A DNA stretch of 64,000 bases from Valencia hispanica (GCA_963556495.2 OY747702.1:50634286-50698285), one strand, 5' to 3'; positions 1 through 12,290 are shown, numbered from the stretch's first letter. The notes: generated from the sequence alone by a model not told the origin. Numbers and translations are program-made.

Positions 1-484
1 GAGCGCGCTGATTATGGTTTTAACGCGCTCTGATTTTGGCACTAAATTGACGCAATACGTTTGTACCAGAGAATTCTATTTTGGTCTCATCTGACGATAT
101 TTCATTCTCCCAGTCCTTTTCTGGATCATCCAGATGGTCTTTGGCAAACTCTAGACTTGCCTGGACATGTCCTGGCGTAAGCACCTTTGTTACTTTGGTT
201 CCAGCTATCTTCAGGTCACTAACCAGTTACCCCCATGTAGTTCTGGGATGTTACCTCACTGTTCTCAAGATTATGTGTACCCCATGAGATAATATCTTCC
301 CTGGAGCCCCAAGTTGAGGGAGATTGTCAGTGATGTTGTAGTTATTCCATTTTCTAATAATTGTTCCAACAGTGGATCTCTTCTCACCAAGTTGCTTGCC
401 TATTGTAGATTGGCTCATCCCAGTGTTGTGCTGGTGTACAATCTTGTCCCTGGTGTTCTTAGACAGCTCTCTGGTCTTGGCCAT
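1..484 (-). pseudogene. Tc1-like transposase, N-terminal and middle part, broken
   Basis: DDE transposase of the Tc1 family, which normally binds the inverted ends and does cut-and-paste insertion at TA. From the ATG at 484 the frame gives [20 protein letters not shown], then [15 protein letters not shown], a helix-turn-helix paired-like DNA-binding region. It runs to a stop near 251. After a frame change and loss of the segment between the DNA-binding and catalytic domains, the reading resumes as DLKIAGTKVTKVLTPGHVQA and then DHLDDPEKDWENEISSDETK, where SDE carries the first catalytic aspartate. The window ends before the second catalytic motif. The frameshift and the missing segment make it non-functional. 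Confidence 0.8.
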
Positions 485-713
485 GGTGGAGGTTGGAGTC
501 TGACTGTTTGAAGGTGTGGACAGGAGAAACAGAGTAACAGAGTAACCATTATACAAAAAAAATATTTTTTTTAAAATCATACAACTTGATTTTCTGGATT
601 TTTTTATATCTATCACAGTTGAAGTGCAACTATGATAAAAATTACAGACCTCTCATGTTTAAGTGTGACGACTTGCACAATCGATGGCTGCTAAATACTT
701 TTTTGCCCCACTG
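1..713 (-). mobile_element. Tc1/mariner-family element, internally deleted, cut by window edge
   Basis: The right terminus reads GCCCCACTG and is followed by the TA target dinucleotide at 714-715. The same end, and the inner motif ATGGCTGCCAAATACTTTT, occur in the element at 10216-10956, which shows they are siblings. The transposase reads leftwards from 484. The other terminus lies outside the window. A short internal segment of the transposase is missing around 225-250, so this copy cannot move by itself. Its family is the common fish Tc1 type whose transposase starts MAKTRELS. Confidence 0.85.

Positions 714-751
<38 letters not shown>
714..751. repeat. (TA)n microsatellite
   Basis: Pure TA repeat starting exactly at the TA target dinucleotide of the Tc1 element ending at 713. 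Spurious Ile-Tyr reading frames run through it. Confidence 0.95.
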
Positions 752-754
<3 letters not shown>

Positions 755-2795
755 CAATTACTCGAATGCTGTATTTTGTCATAAATTAGGTCCATATCTT
801 ACTGATTTGTTTCTCCAGTAGCCTGGAAGGAAACCTACTAATGTGAGGCAGCCGGAGTGATGTATGGTCCACTAAGATCACAGCTGGTGTATTTTCCAAC
901 ATGTGTGTATTAGAGTTAAATTTAGCCATTTGGGTAGTATGTACTAATTTAAAATGAAAAACAAATGATGCACTTTCCAACTCAAAACTGAAAACCCTTT
1001 TTATTTTGTCTGCTTTGGATAGCAGGGATCATCTGATGGATACACATCAAGATGTAGGCAACTATGGAAATTGCCTTTGAGAAAATGTTTGTGCCCTTTA
1101 ATCTGGTAGCATCATAATAAAAAGAGCACTAAATAAGCCACAATATCATATTGGTGTTCATTTAATTTGATAGAAACCCTGTCATTGCCTTTAAGCCTCT
1201 GGGATAGACAGTCTTGTCACAACTTTAGAGCAACATATATTGCACTGCACTAATGGTTTATTATTTTTTAATTGAAAGAAAATAATCAATTAACCTGTAG
1301 TCCTTTCTGTGTTTTGTGCAAGTTCATCCATTATTAGAAGTGGTTTCAAGTTCGGTTCCTGCAGATTATAGCTGAATACTTTTTGTTGATAGTTTCTAAG
1401 TCAAATTCTGAGCTATAGTTACATCTCCAACATAAGCCATTTAGGATCTTTTATTGATTTTTCACAAGATAAAGTCTTCTAAAAACATTTTGTAACTGTT
1501 CGTAGATGATGTAATAAGTTTTATATCAGTAGGAGAGCTGGACACGTTCATTTACACCGTTGGTAAAGATGTGTTTAAAGTCTTAAAATAAAAATCGTTT
1601 CCTGCTGCCGTATTAGTTCGCTCTGAACATTTTAGAAAAATACAACTTTAATTAGGCACACGTATTCAGTGGCAAAAAAATATTTGCCTCTTCGCTCTGT
1701 TCTCCTGCTTACTGTATGTAATGTGTTCTCTATAGAACTGCCACCAATCTTTTATTTTTATTTTCTTATCTTATTAATCTTATTTTTATTTTTATTTTTA
1801 TTTGATTAATCTAAGAGATAATCTTTCCTCAAAATCAGCCATCTAATTTTATGTTATATTTTTCAATAAACCTCATTTATTGTATACTACAAAACCAAAT
1901 GTAAAAAAAGATTTGCACTTGAATATGTAACATATACTGTATTTATCACCTCCAGTATGACCAAAAAAATAAGTTTACATTTATTTATGAATAAAAAAGG
2001 CTGAGGATTTATTATCACACCTGGCATGACCAACATTCAAATGACCAAATTTTCTGACATCATTGTAAAGTTTAGAATCCAGATTTCCAGGATGTGCCAG
2101 TAACTTCATATGCCCCTTGGGTATTCTTGTTTCTGATTCCTTAATGGCTAGACATGTGTATATGCATCAATTATTAACACACAGTTATTATTGTGAGAGA
2201 CCATGTACATTATGTATGTAGTTTGTACTTTTAAAGTATGGCATTTGCTGTACTTGTAACATCTAGACTGACAAATTACTAAATTAAGCCCCCCTTTCTT
2301 ACAATTAAAGGCTGAGAGATCAGAAGGAAAAATATGATGACATTGAGCTGAAAATTTGCACACAAAAAAGGCCTCAGTTCAGTCATGAGTACAACTCCAA
2401 AGAAAAAATAATCTTTCAACACTCTTTTTCAACTCATCATTGAAAGTGTAATTAGAAACTGCCACTTTTGTATCCAATTTGCAAATTACTTGTATTACTT
2501 GTAGTTTTTAACGAGTTTCACTAATTCAAATGTGATCAATTTAGATCTTAACATTATTTAAACAGATTAAATAATAGTTATTCAGGGGGATGGAGCAGAA
2601 AGAAAATATTTTTACCTTCAAAATAATCCATTTAGCAGATTTAAAAACTGAAGTTTTATTTTAATGTCATCTCAGTAGCACCTGGTTGTTGTTTCTTCAG
2701 CTGTTAAACTTTACAGAAGCCCTTGTATTGTGATACTTTGGACCAGTTTTTTCTTTGAAAAATCTGATAAACATTTATCATCTTGCTCATTAGAC
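752..2795. other. AT-rich stretch, no gene seen
   Basis: No open frame of note and no repeat family I can name. It holds short A/T runs, for example a TTTTATTTTTATT-type tract near 1780-1805. Likely intron or intergenic DNA. Confidence 0.6.
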
Positions 2796-3000
2796 TGTAA
2801 AGCAGGCACTTTAGGCACGTTTCCACTATCGGAACTTCAGGGTAATTTGACCAGACCTTCCCGATATGCGCTTTCTAATTCATCGGGCCGGGCCACCAGG
2901 GCCATTTTCGGGGCCATTTTAGGAATCAACAGAGTACCTGTATGGGGTTATGTACTCTGAGTGGCCCGATCGAGTCAGCGGGAGCTGTGGTTAAGTCGCG
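2796..3000. other. GC-rich patch, possible DNA-transposon remnant
   Basis: A sharp GC-rich island in AT-rich surroundings, starting near GGCACGTTTCCACTATCGG and including GGGCCGGGCCACCAGGGCC. The 76-codon frame across it resembles no protein known to me. 'Cacgtttccact' motifs are common at ends of fish DNA elements, but no matching inverted end or target duplication is visible, so the assignment is weak. Confidence 0.3.
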
Positions 3001-4654
3001 CTTATTGGTTGTAATTCAGGAAATGAGCAGACATCTGCAATTATTTTTGTAAAAATAAGAAGAGTTATTGGCTAAGCATTTTATTACAACAGCAATCATA
3101 AAGGCATCAACAAGACCTGCTTCTTCCATGTCGAAAAATTATTATCAAGGAGTTTAATAACAATATCAAATGCAAGTTTATTAAAGCTTATGAATGAGGA
3201 GAACAGACATAGATAACAGCAAAGGCATCAGTGGGTCTGCTTTCACTAACATAGTTATCTGTTTCTCTTACAGTATACAGGTCCTTGTCAGTAAATTTTG
3301 TGAGAGAAAGTTGTTACTCCTGCTACAGAACTCATGAATTTAACTCTGTGACTAAGGGATAAGAGAAAACCTGTCAATGAAGACAGAAACCCCACTCAGC
3401 CCTTGGGCTAACGGTCAGAGAGCTGACTACATCTTGTGACTTTGCTCTTTTGCTGGATTTACATAGTACATAATAAAATCTTCCATATCAGCTCAGAGCA
3501 AGAAATCAAAATAATTCAGTAATGTAAAATATCCCAGCTCTTGTTCAAAAATCTCTCTGGTTCATCCAAAGATTCTCTCACGTTACAGACGCTTTTCACA
3601 CTCAAATAGAACAATATTCAGTTTCACCACCACAAGCTTTGCTGAGCTCCTCAATTTAAAACACAGCCTTGTTAAGTTAAATAAGGTTATAAATACTGAG
3701 GGTTAGTCTTTACTGCTATGCCCTTGATACATTTGTGCACAGCTCTGATTCCTTTCAGCATTTATATCATGACCTATGCACTGCACACAAGATGATTCAA
3801 TTTAGCTTCCGTTGCAGCATCAGATTAAGTTTACATGTATGTATGGCTTAATGGACAAGCCATGATTTTGTTGAAACAATTTAGCATGTGTTACTGGTAT
3901 TCTTGGTCTCAAATTATAGGCCTATTTCAAAAACATTTGTTCAATTAGTGCCTATACCTCTGAATATAGAGTCCAAATACCTGTTTTGCATTCATGACTT
4001 TTTAGAAGTGTCAATGCTACAAGGGATCTAACAAGAGCATTTACATCATCATCCCCCCCCATCATTGTGTCATACATATTTAATTAACCAAAATAGGTTA
4101 TAAAGCAAAACAGGATTTGATAATGTTTATGAAACAATAAACCTAAGCTTGTTAACTGGGTGAAAATATATAATTTTCATGCCTCATCTTTTTTCTCTAA
4201 ACACTGTTTATGATAACAGTCTCTTGTCACCTTTAATTCTCAAGTACATTGCGGTGCATGCATAGGTAGAAGTGCAAATTATACAACCCTGCTGAGTGTG
4301 GGAAAAGAAAATCACGCATTAGTTATTGATGACCCAAAATTTGCATAAAGTACACTTTTAATAAGACGAGTGCAGCATTTCTTCTCAGTTGTCCCATTAA
4401 TTCAAATGTCATTTATTGCTAGTTAATATGCACTTCTACATGATAGCTTCTAATTCATACCAAAGCAGAATTAGGTTTATTGGAGTTACGTAATGACATG
4501 AAATCATACAGAATCCAAATTACACCAGGACAGCTGTTAAAGCTGACTACTAATGGAAATCACAAAGAGGTTGTTACTGAGAATCATTTTTTTCTGTTAA
4601 GGGAGTAGGATGGTGGGTTTTTTTTTGCATACATTTGCAAATGCATCATAGGAG
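3001..4654. other. AT-rich stretch, no gene seen
   Basis: No coding potential or named repeat recognised. Confidence 0.55.
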
Positions 4655-4698
4655 AATAATAATAATAATAATAATTATAATAATATTAATAATAATAA
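4655..4698. repeat. (AAT)n microsatellite
   Basis: Imperfect AAT/ATA triplet array immediately before a LINE-like 3' end. It probably represents that element's simple-repeat tail read on the opposite strand. Confidence 0.9.
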
Positions 4699-5000
4699 GA
4701 TAATCCTTTTTTGTCCCACAAAGGGGAAATTCGGCTGTAACAGCAGCAAAGTGACAGATAGTATAAGCATTCAGGATCACACAAGAAAGGTAGAAAAAGT
4801 AGATAAACAGAATTAAGAATAATATATGTATATTAAGGATACAATTTCAAAAACCAAAGTACTGTGCAGTTATTAAAAATAAAGTGGCATAATCAGTGTG
4901 TGCAATTGAGTAGGATAATTTAAAAACAGTGAATATTTACACAGTGTGCATGTGTAGTTGTGCAGTAAAAAGTAAAAGAGTAAACGTATTATTTACAAGA
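4699..5000 (-). mobile_element. LINE 3' end, antisense, 5'-truncated
   Basis: Read on the minus strand the segment ends with TTTCCCCTTTGTGGGACAAA followed by the triplet array. This resembles the closing segment of the Rex1 element at 30700-30760 (AATTTCCCTCTGGGATCAAA). No coding part is left. Family assignment rests on this short 3' signature only. Confidence 0.4.
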
Positions 5001-6008
5001 CGTTAACAGAATTAAACAGTTAGCAGAATTATACCATGATCAAAAGCTTAATTTGGAATACTTAAAGAGCTTTTCTTCATAAATTAGTTTTTTAGGCAGA
5101 TAGTAGGGTTACATTTGATTTATGTATTATTTAGGGGAAACTGGAACTGTTTGTACGCACTGATGATCAGTGCAGTGTCTGAAATAAAAAAATAGAAACT
5201 ATAAATGTCAGCCCAACATCTGGAAAGTCACACAGAACAGAGTCGATGCCTCTCCAGGAGAAATGATGACACAGTAGCATGTTTAAATAAATCTGTGACA
5301 TGTATTATGTAACATTAGCTGCAGGTTGTAAGAATAGAGAGATTCATTGCAACTTTCAAGAGGAGCTTCACCAACCTCTTACTGTAGGTTTTTATTATTT
5401 TGGCTGCTGATTAGACACATGAATGCACTTAAGTTGCCAAAGCCACTGGTGTAGTAAATTAGTTTTTATGTTTTACATGCAGTAACTATGAGTTGGCTGT
5501 GATGATTCTGGCTGCATTAAAGCCTCTTTTTCATGGGCAGAGCAGGTTCAAAGAAAGACAAACTGCTGCTGCATGCTTTTGATCAGGGGTGAGTGATTCA
5601 TTTTATTGATTCAAGAGTAACTATAATTGTTGAGGGCCAGATTTGATCATGAACTCTGAATATGGTTTTGTAAAGGGAGCAATTATTGCATCTGAACAAT
5701 AAAATGCATGTTGTTCTGAGAACTGAAATCAAATTATCTGTGCTGTATATACTTATCCTCCATTAAGACAATCGCCTAATAATATGCAAGTTCTTCTAGT
5801 TTATTGCATGTTTAGTAGGGATGCTTTACATGATTTGGTGATTTAAAAACAAAAACAAACCAACATGGAATATAACATTGGAAATTAAAAGTAAAAGTAG
5901 CAAATTAGGATGAAACACACATTACACATGATGCACAATAACACATGATACACAATAAAGCAAGAGAAAGATCAATAAAGCAAGAGAGCATGCACACATT
6001 TCATTCAT
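5001..6008. other. AT-rich stretch, no gene seen
   Basis: No recognisable gene. CAATAAAGCAAGAGA is repeated near 5955 and 5974. This may belong to the 3' flank of the LINE scrap that follows. Confidence 0.5.
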
Positions 6009-6460
6009 ATGAGATCAATCATTTACTCGAAGGCAATTCTAAACAGATGGGTTTTTAGTCTCGATTTAAAGCAGTTCAGATTTTCAGCAGCTCTGCACTC
6101 GTCAGGATCTGTTTTTCAGCGGGATTCCAGGTGGAGTAATATCTCCTGTTTTTGGCTGAAACCGCTTTTTTTCCATTTAGCAGAGGCGGCAGGCCTGGGT
6201 TCAGAGCTTTCCCTGTGCTGGAGTTTCTTTATGTTTTTTTCTTCTTTGGAGAACAGGCTGGGGTTGATGATTCCGTGCGCTTCAAAGCCGGCCAGTGTTT
6301 ATCAGAGTGTGGTGTTCTTCCTGTTAAGGGCCTGTTGGCTGAGGGAGTAGCGTTGTCCTGTGTTTTCTCTGCGACATGGTTAGACCGATGTCACGCTGCG
6401 CTGCCAGGTTGTTCCCCCCTGCATGTAGTCATCGGTAAAGTTGTGTCGTTTCCATAATCA
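6009..6460 (-). pseudogene. L2/CR1-like LINE reverse transcriptase, C-terminal remnant
   Basis: The minus strand at about 6030-6115 reads ENLNCFKSRLKTHLFRIAF, the usual last residues of L2-type LINE polyproteins. Compare FKARLKTFLFDKAYS at the end of the L2 frame at 46586. Further 5' the frame is broken. Plus-strand frames of 113 and 101 codons here are shadows. No catalytic reverse-transcriptase motifs remain, so this is a 5'-truncated dead copy. Confidence 0.6.
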
Positions 6461-6865
6461 GCATGGAGGTCAAAATTAATTTTCAGACTGTGTGATTTTA
6501 TTTCATTGTCCTGAATTCTGTGGAGCAGTTTCTAAAAATCCTCACCTGAGCAAAAAGCCATGTTGATAAGTCCATAAAAAAGTAATCCAAGAAGAGATCC
6601 GGTCCAATACAGTAACTCCAGGGGCTGGGTAGATAAAGTAACTAAGAAAAGGGTAAGAAAAGAAAACAAGAAAAGCAAACAGAAAAGAAAATAAAGCAAA
6701 GGGATCGGGAGAGACCAAGAGAGGCTGTTTTAGTTCAACAAAAGACAGAGATTAAATGCCTCAGAACTAAAAAGAAAATTAAAAATACAGAATATAATAA
6801 AAACACCTGGACGATCAGCTCTGAATACCCCCCTACAACTTATTCACAGTTTAATGAGATCATCC
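6461..6865. other. Spacer with a purine-rich tract
   Basis: About 6645-6725 is almost only A and G on the plus strand. Nothing coding. It may be the upstream part of the same decayed LINE. Confidence 0.45.
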
Positions 6866-7016
6866 ATCAATCCATCCATCCATTTTCTGTAACCGTCATT
6901 CCTATGCTGGGTTGGGGGGGGGGGGGGGGGGGGGGACTGGTGCCTATCTCCAGCTGTCATGGGGCGAGAGGCAGGGTACACCCTGTACAGGTCTCCAGTC
7001 CATCGCAGTTAATGAC
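6866..7016. repeat. Common fish interspersed repeat with (TCCA)n start and a 22-G run
   Basis: It starts with CATCCATCAATCCATCCATCC, then the motif CATTTTCTGTAACCG, and later CAGCTGTCATGGGGCGAGAG and CAGGTCTCCAGTCCATCGCA. This string of motifs is familiar from teleost genomes, probably a LINE or SINE 3' region. A homopolymer of 22 G lies at 6914-6935. I cannot assign a family with confidence. Confidence 0.5.
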
Positions 7017-9689
7017 ATCAAGAACTTTCATTTCACCTATAACTAAAACTAAATCCTTCTTATCGGTAGTTTATTTCCTACATATTTATCAGGCTAATTC
7101 ATATTTGGACCTGTATGATTGTATGATGTGTATGACAGTTGGCTCTTTTACAAACAGAGCCACTTTACCTTTGACTTCAGTAAATACATACTGAAGAATA
7201 GACCTGTTTGATGTTAGGAACACTTCTTGGGCACTATCACATGCGTTAATTGTGTGGTATTTACCACAGTCATACCCCATCCAACAGGCTCAATATCTTA
7301 TTGGCACTCTAAAAGCATAACAATTGGACCTAAACACTGACAAATTTTACAGTTAAATATAATATTGACTAATAAACTAATATTGTCAAGATGATGTACT
7401 GTACTATAAATTAGTACTATTAATTAAGGTCAATGCTTTATTAAACACTTGTTTCTGTGTTTTCTTTTTACAATAAATCGACATTGGCAGACACACAAAG
7501 GTGCTAACATAGCTACCCACACAGCTTGCTGGTTTAAAAAAATAAAAGCATTTTCTTTTGATTACTGCAGTTCTGCCTGATGTAGTTTTTCCTGGAGCAG
7601 TTTAATTTTGGCCCCTCTTACTTTCTTGTAAGGATTTTAACTGAAGGGACGGGCTTTCCATATGGCACAGCTTATCTCAACAGAGGGTAATGTCTGCTAC
7701 AGGTGCTTAATCTAAATTTGATCTTCCTTCAATCTTGCTTGAGTCTTGATTTCAATTCAGTTTATCTTTCAGTGCATAGATAAGTTGGAAACAAAAGGTT
7801 TTCTTCTCAAGATTCTTTAGTGGTTCTAGTCTTAGAATTAGCACCATTACCTTTGTCTGCGGCTTTGGATGCAGGAAAAGCGGTTCATTAGCAGTCAAAC
7901 AGCAAATGTGGAAAACCTAACTGTAAATAATTAATTATCAGCGGGCTATAATCAGTAATTGTTCTATATCTCTACAATTATCGTAACAAAGTTGAACATA
8001 TTTTTACATGTCAAAAAGAGCATGGAGTGTCATAGCAAAAGTGAGGGGCACACATACAAGCAAGAATACAAAACAAAGCCACTTGTCAATACAAGGGATC
8101 AGTTTATCGATTCTCTCAGTTTTCCATCTCAATTTGCTTTTTAAATTTCTCCAAGACCTCAGGTGTTCTGTGGCAAATGCTATTATTATTTTCTGGGCGA
8201 CAGTCTGGAATGATCATATCAGTCCGCTTTACATGTGTCTGTCAGTCTTTTTGTAGTTCACTTACTTTAAATGGCAGTTAATTTACTCTCAATTGTTCAC
8301 GGCCAGTTACTATGTTAAAGCCAGAGAGTTATGTTTTGGTATTAGTGCTGCTAAACATCACTTGTGGAGTATTGGAGCAAACACTGCCTTATCAACTATC
8401 GACAAACTGAACATTTGGAAATAAGGGGAAATGTGGTGATCTGTTTCATTTTGGTTTTTGAGACTCTGCGTATTAACTTTTTTGCTTACATTTTTGAGCT
8501 TGAGTATCGTGTGAAACCTTTTGTACTTATTTATAATTTGTTCCCTCTCAATAGTTCACTAGACAGTTGGTTAAAGAATTTCTTTTTGTCAGCAGGAACT
8601 AACTTATTTTTGAATGTATACTGAAAGTAAAAGTGATCAAAGATATACTACTCACTCGGCAGATTCAAGCATAGACACCAAAAGATCTTCTCCTAACTTT
8701 TTAATCCATAATGTTGGTTTTGGATCTCCTCTACAGTCTGCAATTGAACAGAACACCCAGCAACCTCCTGCCTCTTGATACCAATGAGCATGTATCTGCA
8801 GTGCTCTTCAATTTTAAATCGGCCTTCATCCTCTTGGCCTTGTTGAAATTTATTGGAATAGATCAGCCCTGCTGGATGAATTCTCAAATCTGTCCATTGT
8901 GATTCCTGCCCAGCTCTAAAACTGCATCACAGTCACTTTAAATGTGTTTTCTATTTTACCACACAATGGATTATTCCCTGGTTGCAATTTGCTTAACAGT
9001 AAATTCTTGGGATCTTTTGACAGACACAGACACAGTAGAGCAAGCGGTGACAGACTGATAATATCTCTATATTCCTTTGATAATGGTCTGCACAATATTA
9101 GGAAAACATAGAATTGCTATCGGATCACTGAATATTGTAATGTGGATACAATTTTTGATTAAAAACATATTAATGCTCCTGTGGTAAAATAAAAGACGGA
9201 TTGCATGAAAAAGCAGCTGAACTCCTAAGAAACAATTTGGAAGATCTTCAGAAAGCCTGACCTGTTAATCAAGACTTTTAAAAGCTTTTAAAAATAGCAA
9301 GAGTATAAATCTGTGTGAATATTACGAAATGGTATATATATATATATATTTCATTATAAACCTCCTAATTACTGTACAATGCACATGATACAACATCCAG
9401 TAATGTCCTGCAGGTTTTTGCATAAAATGGTAACATTTTCATTTAAGATCTGTTCATCACCCTTTACCTAAACCAACATAATCAATTCTTTCCTTATTTT
9501 TCTCTCTGTGGATTCAGTTATATGTGTATCTGTTGAATCTCTATTTGTGCTGTTCAGTGACTGTGCTTCCATCTGCAGACCTGGCAGGCAACACTGTGCA
9601 GTGTCATTTTCATTCACAGACTCAATAATTCATTTAGCAGCTGCTTACGTAATCTCAATAGGAAATCCTCCTTGCATGTAAAAAGCTTT
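7017..9689. other. AT-rich stretch, no gene seen
   Basis: Open frames up to 86 codons occur (for example 8364-8624, plus), but none has recognisable sequence or composition unlike the surroundings. A short (TA)n array lies at 9333-9349. Confidence 0.55.
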
Positions 9690-10010
9690 CGGTGGCGTTT
9701 GAGGCTCAGCATGCACATGCAGAAGAAAAAAAGGGAAAAACAACAAGCAAGCAGGATGCAGTAGCTTTTATTCAGCTAATGCTGGATCAGATTTGTGAAG
9801 TGAAGCATGCTAAACTCTCCAGTGATGAAACGGAAATCTGTCAAGCCACCAAATCTGTTATCCTCCCCAAATGGAGAAGAGCCTGCTGGAGGTGCCGAGT
9901 GCGTCTGGAAACTGGTCTGTCTGAGCGCTTCATTATACACTGTTGCAATCGGTTTTCATTCATGCCTGACAAGGTGATTAATCTCACATGTCATTAATAG
10001 TACTTCCAGG
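9690..10010. other. Low-repeat segment of mixed composition, unassigned
   Basis: The base composition is more balanced than in the flanks and no repeat signature is visible. A 101-codon open frame (9692-9997, plus, non-ATG start) gives DAVAFIQLMLDQICEVKHAK and later WRRACWRCRVRLETGLSERF, which I do not recognise. It could be a conserved non-coding element or simply unique DNA. Confidence 0.3.
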
Positions 10011-10215
10011 CACATGCAGTTTTAGACACCAGTTTTCTCCTGCTCTTCAGAGAGCCGCACGAAGCTTGAAGAAAATACTCTCTTAGCCTGTATATTCATA
10101 CATCCCATCTCTTGGCATCCTCTTCATAATGTTCTGCTGGTGTGGATGGATTAACTGCTAAAGGCCTCTCTGTGTGAAATTTGTAGGCATAGTTCAAAAT
10201 TAAAAGAAAATAATA

Positions 10216-10956
10216 CAGTGAGGCAAAAAGGTATTTGGCAGCCACCTATTGTGCAAGCTCCCCCACCAAAAAAATTTGAGAAGTCTGTAATTTTCAACAT
10301 AGGTACACTTCAACTGTAAGAGACTGAATGTAAAAAGAAAAAAAATCCAAAATATCACATTGTATGATTTTTAAAGATCTGTATAATGGCGCACAAAATA
10401 AGTATTTGGTCAATACCAAAATCTCACGGTACATGGCTCCATTCATCCTTCCCATAATAAGGATCAGTCGTCCTGTCCCATTGGCAGAAAACCAGCCCCA
10501 AAGTGCTGCAGGATTTACATCCATGATGTGTGTTGCTAATAGTAACCTTTGTTACTGTGTACCCCTCCCTCCTGTACTTCGGGGCTGTTTATTCACCGTT
10601 CTCAAGATCATGTGTACCCCACGAGGTGAGATCTTCCATGGAGCCCCAGGTTGAGGGAGATTGTCAGTGATCTTACATTCATTCATTTTCTATTAATTGG
10701 TCAAACAGTTGATCTCTTCTCATCAAGCTGCTTGCCTATTGTAGATTGGCTCATCCCAGTCTTGTGCTGGTGTACAATCTTGTCCCTGGTGTCCATGGAC
10801 AGCTCTCTGGTCTTGGCCATGGTGGAGGTTGGAGTCTGACCATTTGAAGGTGTGGACATGTGTCTTTCATGCAGATAACAAGCTCAAACAGGTGCCATTA
10901 ATAAGTGTGACAACTTGCACAAATTGATGGCTGCCAAATACTTTTTTGCCCCACTG
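10216..10956 (-). mobile_element. Non-autonomous Tc1 element with both ends and TA target sites
   Basis: Left end CAGTGAGGCAAAAAGGTATT and right end (complement) CAGTGGGGCAAAAAAGTATT form inverted ends. TA lies directly outside each (10214-10215 and 10957-10958). At about 741 bp it is half the usual 1.4-1.6 kb, because most of the transposase is deleted. It belongs to the same family as the element at 1-713 but has different breakpoints. Confidence 0.9.
10420..10820 (-). pseudogene. Tc1-like transposase, two joined remnants
   Basis: From the ATG at 10820 the minus strand gives [20 protein letters not shown] and [10 protein letters not shown], the DNA-binding N-terminus, then a stop. After a deletion the reading continues (10420-10520) as [20 protein letters not shown] and MYREIL, a segment from the catalytic domain between the first and second catalytic aspartates. 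The regions carrying all three catalytic acids are absent or broken. It is a defective remnant that could only be mobilised in trans. Confidence 0.8.
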
Positions 10957-10958
10957 TA

Positions 10959-12087
10959 CAGACCTGGGTATGAAAAATTTCCGCTTTTTGCCAACTCGCA
11001 GTCAGCTTTCAGCCGAAGACAATTCAGTTGCTAGCTGACTATCAGCCGATTGTATCACAGGGTAACACACCCACTTTCCCAAGGGGCGGGCTTAATTTTT
11101 TCAAAGTGTGTAATTGCAGGATGTCACCAAAGGATGTCGCCACAAGAGCCCCTCGTGCCTGAGACACTCGGCTTTTTCCAAAGTGGAGACCAAACGATGG
11201 CCCACAGATAACAAAGCGGCAGCGAACTGCTTGTCATCATATGCTGCGCCCTCAGAAATACGTGCACAACCATTGTGGGATTTTTGCCATGGGAAAAAAC
11301 ACACATTTTCACATGTTCTTTATGCATGTTTTCTGTGAATAAACACCTGAAACTCTATAAGGTTCATGTTGTTAATTAATTAGTCAGTTTTTTGGCAGGT
11401 AAAAAAATTCCACCGATTTGGTAGGCTACACTTCTTCACATAAATGGCAAAACAAGAGTGTAGGGAATTAGACAGACAAAAACAAGAATAAACAATGAAG
11501 TGTGTGGACTAGGTTACGAAGTGACCAAAGTGTTTAACAGTGTTTAATAATTTTCCATAATAATCCCATACTACTCCATCCAAAATACTCCAGTTCCAAA
11601 TTGCCTAGTATCCGCAGATATTCCTTAACTAATCTTCTCCAGTTAAACGAAATAATTTGCCTAAACTAAGTTTTTTTTTATTAATCCTTTTTTAAATCTA
11701 GCCTAATATCTTCCTTAAAAATATCTGTTTACGTGTGACCCGAGTCTGTGTAATATATTTAATTAAATGAACCATCAAAAATAATTTTTTTATAATTTCA
11801 TTTTTTGAATGGTGCCGGAAATGTTATTTTTATTAGTCCTGACGTTTTAAACAGAGAAGGCTCGGCTGAGCGAAAAAAAGATTTAACTGTAGGCTATCAC
11901 TATTTTTGTTGAATAGATTTTTGGATGTTAACTGGGTTCTGGAGGCAGTTTATAACTTTCAGGAAGCTGAGTTTGATCAGGAGATTATTCCATCGGGTGC
12001 TCTCATGTCCGCTCTGTTTACGTATCTCTGTTAGCTCGGTAATTTGCACAATAAGGCTTGTGTGAAAAATAAAAACACAGACACACT
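10959..12087. other. Unassigned stretch
   Basis: At 11101-11338 several overlapping frames of 67-74 codons are open on both strands. The segment has a more GC-rich start (10980-11300) than its flanks and looks repeat-derived, but no terminal repeats or known protein motif could be found. 11350-12080 is AT-rich without features. Confidence 0.35.
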
Positions 12088-12290
12088 AAGGCTGTGGTCA
12101 CACCTGGGTGAACCGGTTAAGCACAACCAGGTTCAAAAAGACGGCCTGAGGTCACACCAGCCTTGTCGGTAACGTGCCACTCTGCCGCAACGTCTAAAGA
12201 ACCCATTTGCATGACAATTACTGCAATAGTGCTCTGAGGATACGCGCTTCGGCCCGGAAAGGGGGGTGGGGGAGAGGGGAGATCGGGAAA
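12088..12290. repeat. Possible DNA-transposon end (GTGGTCACACC motif)
   Basis: It begins AAGGCTGTGGTCACACCTGG and repeats GAGGTCACACCAGCC 65 bp later in the same direction. Such starts are typical of fish MITEs. No matching opposite end was found, so it may be a truncated copy. Confidence 0.3.

Noticed and set aside
6009..6457. 113- and 101-codon plus-strand frames
   Set aside because: Antisense to an L2-type LINE C-terminus, which explains the open reading.
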